A stretch of 64,000 nt of DNA, from the NCBI RefSeq assembly GCF_042477335.2, contig NC_091247.1, positions 12,997,001 through 13,061,000 on the forward strand, given 5' to 3'. Of this stretch, positions 10,765 to 19,781 are shown one piece after another. The notes beneath the pieces were generated by a model, which searched no databases, had not been told where the DNA came from, and was given only the letters and a program-made list of their open reading frames with translations. The stretch comes from Ovis canadensis (Eukaryota; Chordata; Mammalia; Artiodactyla; Bovidae). Numbering within the stretch: position 1 is the first letter of the stretch; every line of letters starts with the position of its first letter. The position numbers and the translations under genes were made by a program.

Positions 10765-11947
10765 AAATCTATGTTATTTCTTTTTTTTTTTTTTTTAAGG
10801 GTGATAAAAACTGTATTTATTTTTTTTTTCTTTTTTTTTTTTTTAGTTTTAGTTTTTTATTTTTTAAATTTTAAAATCTTTAATTCTTACATGCATTCCC
10901 AAACATGAACCCCCCTCCCACCTCCCTCCCCATAACATCTTTCTGGGTCATTCCCATGCACCAGCCCCAAGCATGCTGCATCCTGCGTCAGACATAGACT
11001 GGCGATTCAATTCACATGATAGTATACATGTTAGAATGTCATTCTCCCAAATCATCCCACCCTCTCCCTCTCCCTCTGAGTCCAAAAGTCCGTTATACAC
11101 TTCTGTGTCTCTTTCCCTGTCTTGCATACAGGGTCGTCATTGCCATCTTCCTAAATTCCATATATATGTGTTAGTATACTGTATTGGTGTTTTTCTTTCT
11201 GGCTTACTTCACTCTGTATAATCGGCTCCAGTTTCATCCATCTCATCAGAACTGATTCAAATGAATTCTTTTTAATGGCTGAGTAATACTCCATTGTGTA
11301 TATGTACCACAGCTTTCTTATCCATTCATCTGCTGATGGACATCTAGGTTGTTTCCATGTCCTTGCTATTATAAACTGTGCTGCGATGAACATTGGGGTA
11401 CATGTGTCTCTTTCAATTCTGGTTTCCTCGGTGTGTATGCCCAGAAGTGGGATTGCTGGGTCATAAGGTAGTTCTATTTGCAATTTTTTAAGGAATCTCC
11501 ACACTGTTCTCCATAGTGGCTGTACTAGTTTGCATTCCCACTAAAAGCTTCTGCACAACAAAGGAAAATATAAGCAAGGTGAAAAGACAGCCTTCTGAAT
11601 GGGAGAAAATAATAGCAAATGAAGCAACTGACAAACAACTAATCTCAAAAATATACAAGCAACTTATGCAGCTCAACTCCAGAAAAATAAACGACCCAAT
11701 CAAAAAATGGGCCAAAGAACTAAATAGACATTTCTCCAAAGAAGACATACGGATGGCTAACAAACACATGAAAAGATGCTCAACATCACTCATTATTAGA
11801 GAAATGCAAATCAAAACCACAATGAGGTACCACTTCACACCAGTCAGAATGGCTGCGATCCAAAAATCTGCAAGCAATAAATGCTGGAGAGGGTGTGGAG
11901 AAAAGGGAACCCTCCTACACTGTTGGTGGAAATCTATGTTATTTCTT
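10765..11947. mobile_element. L1-BT insertion with 5' inversion (twin priming)
   Basis: The 10783-11540 part is an L1-BT 3' end in reverse, starting with T-rich runs (the tail). At ~11541 it switches to plus-oriented ORF2 sequence (aaaagcttctgcacaacaaa), which runs to 11929. A perfect 18-bp TSD, aaatctatgttatttctt, is at 10765-10782 and 11930-11947. The unit B paralog near 41690 (acccatgttatttcat) is empty. No complete ORF remains. It lies ~330 bp 3' of the first OR gene. Confidence 0.93.
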
Positions 11948-12214
11948 ATTTAGCAAAACTTTACAGTTTCTGAAATACTAGCCAGTGTGAAGCATATAGA
12001 AGAGTTATTTGGGGATAGTTTTATCCAATATATGAATGGCAGAAAATGTTTCACTACGTCTAGACTCCTAGCAGTATTTGGCCTGGGATTGAACATACGT
12101 TTGTGCAAAGTGATTGATAGAGACCAAGTGATCTGGCTTCCATGTCAATGCTCTTACTGTGATTCAAGACCAGCTCTCATCACCTCTTTGAGTACCATGT
12201 GAAAAATGGTACAC
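11948..12214. other. 3' flank of the first OR gene, diverged from unit B
   Basis: Aligned to ~41993-42216 at roughly 80% identity by eye, with indels. Identity rises sharply from about base 12215 onward (atcatctcttaggtcatctc is identical in both). No ORF of note. Confidence 0.6.
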
Positions 12215-13204
12215 AGGAAGAATAACCTGATCATCTCTTAGGTCATCTCCCAATGATGACATTCCCTCTTGTTATTCTTTCTATGAGTGAATTCTGCCCC
12301 TTAATTTCCTCAGACCCCTCTTCATATCTTTGTTCCTCAAGCTGTAGATGAAAGGGTTCAACATGGGTGTCACTATTGTGTATATAACTGTGGCTACCCG
12401 GTCCTTCACCACTGAATACATGGACAGTGGCCTAAAGTAGACATAGATGACACTCCCATAGAAGAAAACCACCACGGTGAGGTGGGAGCCACAGGTGGAG
12501 AAGGCCTTCCACTTCCCAGCCGCAGAGGGGATTTTGAGCACAGTGACGATGATTCTCAGGTAGGAGAAGAGAATGCACAGGAAAGGGGTGGCAATGACAG
12601 CCAGGGTCTCGGTCATGACCACCATCTGGCTGGATGAAGTGTCAGAGCAGGAGAGCTTGAGCACCGGCTGGGTATCACAAAAGAAGTGCTTGATGACACA
12701 GGAGGCACAGAAAGACAGGCGGGACATGAGTAGCACACGCAGCATGGAGTGCAGGTGAGAGATGGTGCATGAACCCAGCAACAGGAGGAGGCAACGCCGT
12801 GGGCTCATGACCACACCATAATGGAAGGGGTTGCAGATGGCTACCAGCCGGTCTATGGCCATCGAGGCCAGCAGGTAGCTGTCAGTGTTCCCCAAGGCCA
12901 TGAAGAAGTACATCTGGACTAGACAGCCCACATAGGAGATGAATTTTGTCTCTGAGAGTAAGTTCACCAGCATGTTGGGCACGATGACTGTTGTGAAGCA
13001 GATATCCATGAAGGACAGGTTGCTGAGGAAAAAGTACATAGGGGTGTGGAGCCGGGAGTCAGAGTGGATGGCCAGGATGATGAGTCCATTCCCCACCAGG
13101 GTGATCAGGTACATGACGAGGAAGACAGCAAAGAGGGATTTCTGCATCTGGGGGTTGGAAGAGAGGCCCAGGAGGATAAAGCCTGAGATGCTGCTGCTGT
13201 AGTT
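12215..13204. other. High-identity tract shared with 42217-43212 (putative gene-conversion tract)
   Basis: By eye only about 25-30 substitutions separate the two copies over ~990 bp (about 97% identity), including at synonymous sites and in the ~65 bp of 3' noncoding sequence. The paralogous DNA outside both ends is only roughly 80% identical with indels. A tract bounded this tightly is best explained by conversion between the two genes. Confidence 0.6.
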
Positions 13205-13210
13205 CTTCAT
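12281..13210 (-). CDS. OR1L4: Olfactory receptor, family 1 subfamily L (OR1L4/OR1L6-like), copy A
   Basis: An intronless 309-residue class II odorant receptor, a seven-helix G-protein-coupled receptor expected to act at olfactory cilia through Golf and adenylyl cyclase. Visible hallmarks are an N-glycosylation site at N3 (NYS), GN in helix 1 (~40-41), LHTPMYFFLSNLS (~54-66), Cys96/Cys178 for the helix 3-loop disulphide, MAIDRLVAIC (117-126), FSYLRI (215-220), KAFSTCGSHL (235-244) and PMLNPFIYSLRN near 282-293. The sequence closely resembles the OR1L4/OR1L6 type; which human gene is the ortholog is not resolvable by eye. Oddities: the upstream ATG used in copy B is ATC here, so the start moves two codons in; the usual Lys after helix 2 (VPKML) is Asn79; and there is an extra Cys171. 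No frameshift or stop is present, so it is probably functional. Confidence 0.93.
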   Translation of the reverse strand: MKNYSSSISGFILLGLSSNPQMQKSLFAVFLVMYLITLVGNGLIILAIHSDSRLHTPMYFFLSNLSFMDICFTTVIVPNMLVNLLSETKFISYVGCLVQMYFFMALGNTDSYLLASMAIDRLVAICNPFHYGVVMSPRRCLLLLLGSCTISHLHSMLRVLLMSRLSFCASCVIKHFFCDTQPVLKLSCSDTSSSQMVVMTETLAVIATPFLCILFSYLRIIVTVLKIPSAAGKWKAFSTCGSHLTVVVFFYGSVIYVYFRPLSMYSVVKDRVATVIYTIVTPMLNPFIYSLRNKDMKRGLRKLRGRIHS

Positions 13211-13858
13211 ATCGATGTCCTTGACCTCTTGGTCAGGGTTTGGAGGCCCCGTGGGAGAGATGTGAAGGACAATTTGATGAAGATGGCTCTTGCTTAACCT
13301 CCAGCCTATTAAAAAAAATGAAGCCCACTGCTTTTTGTTAGGATTTTAAAGAATATCTACTTCAAGAAACTACAGAGATCAGGGGATAAAATCCAAGAAG
13401 GGGAAAGGTAAAAAAGTCCAAGCCACTCTCTACAGGAGAAACTAAACTGTTCCCTTGTGTTCTTAGGAACTTATGGTTTGTCTGAGCTCTTCTCAATTCT
13501 CTGTGGGAAGATATCTCTTAAGTTCTTTCTTGATCAAATTTGTATATTGCTCTTCTGCCTGCCTTTTTCTTATTTTGAAAGGGAAGAGGCTGTTGGGTTC
13601 CCTCATGGATCAAGATGCTTCCACACAAGGGGTCCCTATGAATGAAGTTCTCTCATCAGGATCCTCTCCTGCTCACTTGTCCAGAGATGGTGGTGGTGGT
13701 GGGACAAAAGTGAGCATAGGATTTCATCAGTGCTCCTCAGTAGCCACAAAGTTTAGTTGAGACTTTCTAAGTCTCAGAGTAGTATGTTCTTAAAGATTTA
13801 TTTAAGCAATTCCATTTGGGTCACATGTTCTAGATGCTCAGATTCTAGGTTTTTGGTT
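13211..13858. other. 5' flank of the first OR gene
   Basis: Noncoding sequence alignable to 43219-43500 plus 44066-44400 in unit B, with many differences. OR genes usually have noncoding 5' exons here, but I cannot place a promoter or splice sites with confidence. Confidence 0.45.
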
Positions 13859-13861
13859 CAG

Positions 13862-14180
13862 GAAAGTGAAAGTGAAAGTAGCTTAGTCATGTCCGACTTT
13901 TTGCGACCCCATGGACTATAAAGTCCATGGAATTCTCCAGGCCAGAATACTGGAGTGGGTAGCCGTTCCCTTCTCCAGGGGATCTTCCCAACTCAGGGAT
14001 AGAACCCAGGTCTCCTGCATTGCAGGCAGATTCTTTACCAGCTGAGCCACAAGGGAAGCCCCAAAATACTGGAGTGGGTAGTCTGTCCCTTCTCCAGCAG
14101 ATCTTCCCAACCCAGGAATTGAACCAGGGTCTCCTGCATTGCAGGCAGATTCTTTACCAATTGAGCTATGAATGCCCCTC
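13862..14180 (-). mobile_element. Bov-tA SINE with a second tRNA-head copy
   Basis: Reverse Bov-tA at 13862-14062, followed directly by another partial copy (14063-14180) repeating aatactggagtgggtag through gcaggcagattctttaccaa. The same compound structure occurs at 26700-27008 and 55817-56262. Confidence 0.8.
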
Positions 14181-14264
14181 CAAATAGTCACATTATTAGA
14201 TATATTACTAAGATTTATTCTCTCGATATATTGATTTTTCTAATTAAGAAACTATGAAGATCTT

Positions 14265-14582
14265 GGGCTTCCCTGGTGGTGTAGTGGTTAAGAATCCACC
14301 TGCCAATGCAGGAGACCCAGGTTTAACCCCTGGTCTGGGAAGATCCCACCTCCCAGGGAGCACATAAGCCCATGTGCTGCAACTACTGAGCCTGTTCTTT
14401 AGAGCCTGGAAATTGCAACTGCTGAAGCCCATGCACCTTAGAGCCCATGCTCTGCAACAAGAGAAGGCACCGCAACGAGAAGCCCTCACACCATAGCCCT
14501 GCTAGCCACAACTAGAGGATAGCCCATGCAGCAATGGGACCCAGCACAGACAAAAATAAATAAATAATAAATAAATAAAATG
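14265..14582 (+). mobile_element. CHR-type tRNA-Glu SINE
   Basis: Starts gggcttccctggtggtgtag and continues with the body 'catgtgctgcaactactg', 'agagcccatgctctgcaac' and 'aagagaaggcaccgcaacg'. It ends in an (AAAT)n tail at 14551-14582. This family is shared by ruminants, whales and hippos. Confidence 0.85.
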
Positions 14583-14624
14583 AAAAAGAAAGTAGGAAGT
14601 TTTTGTTCTGAATATTCAAATATT

Positions 14625-15159
14625 CAGTTCAGTTCAGTTCAGTTCAGTCACTCAGTCGTGTCCGACTCACAGGATGCCAGGCCTCCCTGTCCATCACCAA
14701 CTCCCGGAGTTCACGCAAGCTCATGTGCATTCAATCGGTGATGCCATCCAGCCATCTCATCCTCTGTCATCCCTTTCTCCTGCCTCCAATCCCTCCCAGC
14801 ATCAGGATCTTTTCCAATGAGTCAACTATTTGCATGAGGTGGCCAAAGTATTGGAATTTTAGCCTCAGCATCAGTCCTTCCAAAGAACACCCAGGAACGG
14901 TCTCCTTTAGGATGAACTGGTTGGATCTCCTTGCAGTCCAAGGGATTCTCAAGAGTCTTCTCCAACACCACAGTTCAAAAGCATCAATTCTTTGGTGCTC
15001 AGCTTTCTTCACAGTCCATCTCTCGCATCCATATATGACCACTGGAAAAACCATAGCCTTGACTAGACGGACCTTTGTTGGCAAAGTAATATCTCTGCTT
15101 TTTAATATGCTGTCTAGGTTGGTCATAACTTTCCTTCCAAGGAATAAGCATCTTTTAAT
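14625..15159 (-). mobile_element. BovB 3' fragment
   Basis: Reverse 5'-truncated BovB, starting with the (agttc)n tail at 14625 and running into the RT C-terminal region. A perfect 10-bp TSD, ttcaaatatt, is at 14615-14624 and 15160-15169. The protein piece (15126-14767, minus) is a C-terminal scrap without catalytic residues. Confidence 0.9.
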
Positions 15160-15169
15160 TTCAAATATT

Positions 15170-15407
15170 ACAGGAAATTAAAACACTGTGTGTAAGGACG
15201 CCATCTCACCAATGGCGCTGGAAAGACAAGGCAAGGATGATCTCTTTGCCACTGTTAAGCTACGCTGTTCAGTTGACAGTCTTACTCAGTGAAAAAGCAA
15301 AGTGAAAGAAACAAAAAGCGTAAGCATTAGAAAAGTTGACACTGTCATTATTAAATCCTGTGAAAATTGCAGCAAAGTGGTCAAATATAAGATAAATATA
15401 CAAATAC
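15170..15407. other. Distal part of duplication unit A
   Basis: 15170-15270 aligns to 44920-45025 in unit B (gccatctcaccaatggcgct versus cccaccaatatcatgg). Beyond that, homology to unit B ends. No gene seen. Confidence 0.5.
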
Positions 15408-15713
15408 CAGTCTATCCTAAAGGAAATCAGTCCTGAATATTCATTGGATAGACTGATGCTGAAGCTGAAGCTCCAATACTTTGGGCCACCCGATATGAAG
15501 ACCTGACTCATTGGAAAAGACCCTGATGCTGGGAAAGATTGAAAGCAGGAGAACAAGGGGATGACAGAGGATGAGATGGTTGGATGGTTTCACCTACTTG
15601 ATGGATGTGAGTTTGAGAAAGCTCTGGGAGTTAGTGATAGACAGGGAAGCCTGGTGTGTTGCAGTCCATGAGATCACAAATAGTCGGACACGACTGAGAG
15701 ACTGAACTGGAAC
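15408..15713 (+). mobile_element. BovB 3' fragment
   Basis: Plus-oriented BovB 3' end: tatcctaaaggaaatcagtc, 'ctgatgctgaagctgaagct', 'gatgacagaggatgagatgg' and the terminal acacgactgagagactgaac. Only ~300 bp of the 3' end is present. Confidence 0.88.
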
Positions 15714-16074
15714 TGACATCAAATATTGACATTCTTATAGAAAAAATATGTTGGAGCAAAACATTACAACTGACAATGGTAAGAAAGTCTGAAACATACT
15801 TAGGATATACCTGAGGAAGGAAAAAGGAAATGGTAAAGGGCTATATGAAGAAACTATAACAGACCACAAATGAGCAATCTGAATAAATAGGATAAATTTT
15901 AGAAATGTTTCTAAAAGTGGAAGAGTCAATATTTTAAAATGTCGATTCTTAGATTCCACCTATAAAGTTTATCATACAATATTTGTATTTCTCTGTCTCT
16001 TCATTTAGGATAATGCCCTCAAGTTCCATTCAGGTTGTAAATGGCAGAGTTTCCTTTTTCCTAATGGTTGAATC
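15714..16074. other. Old LINE-like intergenic DNA
   Basis: Includes ancient-L1-like blocks ('aaatggcagagtttcctttt'). The full-length L1 that follows is inserted into this sequence, which resumes at 24138. Confidence 0.4.
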
Positions 16075-16089
16075 TAAAAAGGACTAACT

Positions 16090-18803
16090 GGGGGGCGGTC
16101 CTACGATGGCGGAGGAATAGGATGGGGACACCACTTTCTCCCTCACAAATTCCTCAAAAGAACATTTCAACGCTGAGCAAACTCCACAAAACAACTTCTG
16201 AATGCTGGCAGAGGACATCAGGCACCCAGAAAGGCAGATCATTGTCTTCAAAAACAGGTAGGAAAAAATATAAAAAACTTAAAAAGAGACAAAGGAGATG
16301 GGGAGGGAGCTCTGTCCTGGGAAGGGAAGCTGGTCCCGGGAAGGGAATTTTAAGAAGAGAGGTTTCCAAACACCAGGAAACACTCTCCCTGCCACGTCTG
16401 TGGCGAGCCTTGGAAGCACAGAGGGCAACATAACAGGAAGGAAAAATAAATAAATAATCAAAACCAACAGATTACAAGCCCAACAGTAACTCCCCCAGTG
16501 GAAAAGCAGCACAGACACCTGCATCCACCACTAACAAGTGGGGGCAGGGCAGGGAGGCGCGGGAGGCGTGGGCTGCAGTGTTTTGTAAGAACTGGGCAGG
16601 AATGCCCCACGCGTAACCAGAACGAACTAACTTGGGCTAGCAAACCAGACTGTGGGATAGCTACCACCTGAAAAGCTCGAACATAAGACACCGCCAGGAC
16701 CGCGCACAGAAAAAAGGACGGAACGGAAATAGTCGGCTGCAGACCATCCTCCGCCGGGGACAGGTAGCCAGAGCCGTAAGGGCTGGAAAGGGGCAATCAC
16801 AGCCCCGGAGAGACTTTACCTACCAAACTGCAAGCAGGCTTCTTTGCTAAGACTTCTGGGGGTGCTGGACAGTCACCATCTGCCTCACAAGGGGCGCCAG
16901 CGGTACACCGAGAAAACTGAGCAGCAGAGACAGGAAAGGCGACAAGTTGCAGCAATCGCGCTCACCAAACACCTGAGATACTCGGACCTGGGAAGGGCAC
17001 AAAACGCAGTCCCAACCGAATCTGTGCCTCTGAGGGCTACCTGAGCGCCAAACCTGAGCGGCTTAGACCGGGGAGGTGCACGCAGCCTAGGGCCCGCCTC
17101 AGGCGGTTCCCAGCTGAGCATCGTAGAGCCGGAGTGGTTTGTGCGCTGCGAGCAGGGACAGGCCCAGCGGGGCTGAGACCCTGCGTGCACACGACAGTGC
17201 TATTTGTTTGCAGCATCCCTCCCTCCCCACAGAGCGACTGAACAAGTGAGCCTAAAACAAAAAGTGTCCACCACCGCCACCACCATGTCAGGAAGGAAAT
17301 CAGACACTGAAGAGACGAGCAAACAGAAGAAGTTAAACAGAGGGAACTGCCTTGGAAGTGACCCCACACTGCCCACAACACCAGAGAAAGGGCCAGATAT
17401 ATCTTTACTATTGTTACAATCATTCCTTTTCTTTTTCTTTTTTGTTTTTGTTTTTTGTTTTGTTGATGCTGTTGTGGAGTTGTTTTTTCTTTTCTTTTTC
17501 TTCTAACTTTTAAAAATTGTTAGGTCCTCTATTTCTCCTCTAATTTTTATTTCTATAACCTACTATTATTTTTCAAAAAAAAAAAAGACTTTTTTAAAGC
17601 AAACACCATATATAGTCTTTGTGTGGTTGTTGTTGTTGTTTTTAAATAATTCTTGTGGCTTCTTTTTTTGTTTTGTTTTCTTGGTTTTTTTTTTTTCTTT
17701 TTTCCTTCTTCTTCTTTTCTTTAATATTGTATTTTTGAAAATCCAGCCTCTACTCTAGATTTTTAATCTTTGCTTTTTGGTTTTTGTTGTCAATTTTGTA
17801 CATTTAAAAACCCAAACTTCACTACCCAATTTTACCTGAGAGCGAGATTACTGGCTTGTCCACTCTCTCCTCCTTTGGACTCTCCTTTTTCTTCACCAGG
17901 TGGCCTCTGTCTCTTCCCTCCCCCTTCTCTTCTCTATCCAACTCTGTGAATCTCTGTGTGCTCCAGACAGTGGAGAATACCTAAGGAACTGGTTACTGGC
18001 TGGATTTGTCTCTCTCCTTTTCATTTCCCTCTTTTATCCTCCTGGCCACCTCTGTCTACTTCCTCCCTCTCCTCTTCCCCGTATAACTCCGTGAACACCT
18101 CTGAGTGGTCCAGACTGTGGAGCGCACATAAGGAAGTGATTACTGGCTAGCTTGCTCACTCCACTTTTGATCTCACCACATCTCATTCCAATCACCTCTA
18201 ACTACTCCTTGCCTCTTCTCTTCTCCATGTAACTCAGTGAACCTCTCTGGCTGTCCCTCAATGTGGAGAAACTTTTCATCTTTAACCTAGATGTTTTATC
18301 ATCGGTGCTATATAGATGGAGAAGTCTAGAGGCTACTGTAAAAATAAAACTGAAAACCAGAAGCAGGAGGCTTAAGTCCAAAGCCTGAGAACATCAGAGA
18401 ACTCCTGAATTCAGGGAACATTAAGCAATAGGAGCTCATCAAACGCCTCTATACTGACACTGAAACCAAGCTCCACCCAAGGGCCAACAAGTTCCAGAGC
18501 AAGACATGCCACACAAATTCTCCAGCAACACAGGAACACTCCCCTGAGCTTCAATATACAGGCAGCTCAAAGTTACTCCAAAACCATTGACTTCTCATAA
18601 CCCATTACTGATCACTCCATTGCACTCCAGAGAGAAGAAACCCAGCTCCACCCACCAGAACTCCAACACAAGCCTCCCTAACCAGGAAACCTTGACAAGC
18701 CACTGATACAACCCCACCCACAGTGAGGAAACTCCACAATAAAGAGAACTCCACAAATTCCCAGAATATAGAAAGGCCACCCCAAACACAGCAATATAAC
18801 AAG
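16090..18803 (+). promoter_or_regulatory. L1-BT 5'UTR with internal promoter region
   Basis: About 2.7 kb ahead of ORF1. The first part (16090-17250) is GC- and CpG-rich ('gggaggcgtgggctgcag', 'accgcgcacag'), as expected for an L1 promoter. 17420-17830 is strongly T-rich, and 17880-18290 has three related segments around 'cttgtccactctctcct', 'ctggatttgtctctctcc' and 'ctagcttgctcactcc'. Promoter function is inferred from the family; no transcription start can be read off. Confidence 0.6.
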
Positions 18804-19730
18804 ATGAAGAGACAGAGGAATACTCAACAGGTAAAGGAACAGGAGAAATGCCCACCAAACCAAACAAAAGAGGAAGAAATAGGGAATCTACCTGAGAAAG
18901 AATTCCGAATATTGATAGTGAAAATGATCCAAAATCTTGAAATCAAAATGGAATCACAGATAAATAGCCTGGAGACAAGGATTGAGAAGATGCAAGAAAG
19001 GTTTAACAAGGACCTAGAAGAAATAAAAAAGAGTCAATATATAATGAATAATGCAATAAATGAGATCAGAAACACTCTGGAGGCAACAAATAGTAGAATA
19101 ACGGAGGCAGAAGATAGGATTAGTGAAATAGAAGATAGAATGGTAGAAATAAATGAATCAGAGAGGAAACAAGAAAAACGAATTAAAAGAAATGAAGACA
19201 ATCTCAGAGACCTCCAGGACAATATGAAATGCTCCAATATTCGAATTATAGGAGTCCCAGAAGAAGAAGACAAAAAGAAAGACCATGAGAAAATCCTTGA
19301 GGAGATAATAGTTGAAAACTTCCCTAAAATGGGGAAGGAAATAATCACCCAAGTCCAAGAAACCCAGAGAGTTCTAAATAGGATAAACCCAAGGCGAAAC
19401 ACCCCAAGACACATATTAATCAAATTAACAAAGATCAAACACAAAGAACAAATATTAAAAGCATCAAGGGAAAAACAACAAACAACACACAAGGGGAATC
19501 CCATAAGGATAACAGCTGATCTTTCAATAGAAACTCTTCAGGCCAGGAGGGAATGGCAAGACACACTTGAAGTGATGAAAGAAAATAACCTACAGCCCAG
19601 ATTACTGTACCCAGCAAGGATCTCATTCAAATATGAAGGAGAAATCAAAAGCTTTACAGACAAGCAAAAGCTGAGGGAATTCAGCACCACCAAACCAGCT
19701 CTCCAACAAATGCTAAAGGATATTCTCTAG
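18804..19730 (+). CDS. L1 ORF1 protein (RNA-binding chaperone), apparently intact
   Basis: The L1 ORF1 product forms trimers, binds L1 RNA and acts as a nucleic-acid chaperone in the retrotransposition particle. From ATG 18804 it is 308 residues; an in-frame upstream ATG at 18723 would give 335. I prefer 18804 because the extension (residues 1-27) looks like 5'UTR translation. The N-terminal half is a long heptad coiled coil, roughly residues 30-135 (KMIQNLEIKMESQINSLETR onward). An RRM-like block follows around SNIRIIGVPEEEDKKKDHEK, then a C-terminal domain with RARREWQ-like and YPARISFKYEGEIKSF blocks. No stop or frameshift is seen. Function in this copy is untested, and ORF2 downstream is dead. 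Confidence 0.88.
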   Translation: MKRQRNTQQVKEQEKCPPNQTKEEEIGNLPEKEFRILIVKMIQNLEIKMESQINSLETRIEKMQERFNKDLEEIKKSQYIMNNAINEIRNTLEATNSRITEAEDRISEIEDRMVEINESERKQEKRIKRNEDNLRDLQDNMKCSNIRIIGVPEEEDKKKDHEKILEEIIVENFPKMGKEIITQVQETQRVLNRINPRRNTPRHILIKLTKIKHKEQILKASREKQQTTHKGNPIRITADLSIETLQARREWQDTLEVMKENNLQPRLLYPARISFKYEGEIKSFTDKQKLREFSTTKPALQQMLKDIL

Positions 19731-19781
19731 ACAGGAGACACAAAAAGGGGGTATAAACCCGAAACCAAAACAATAAAGTAA

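Noticed and set aside
12573-13202. Plus-strand frames opposite the OR genes (also 42484-43204)
   Set aside because: They are shadows of the OR coding frames. They are similar in both copies only because the OR genes are similar.
16068-16433. Frames in the L1 5'UTR as possible extra L1 proteins (an ORF0-like candidate on the minus strand at 16154-16524)
   Set aside because: No second full-length 5'UTR is in the window for comparison, and the frames have no recognisable features.
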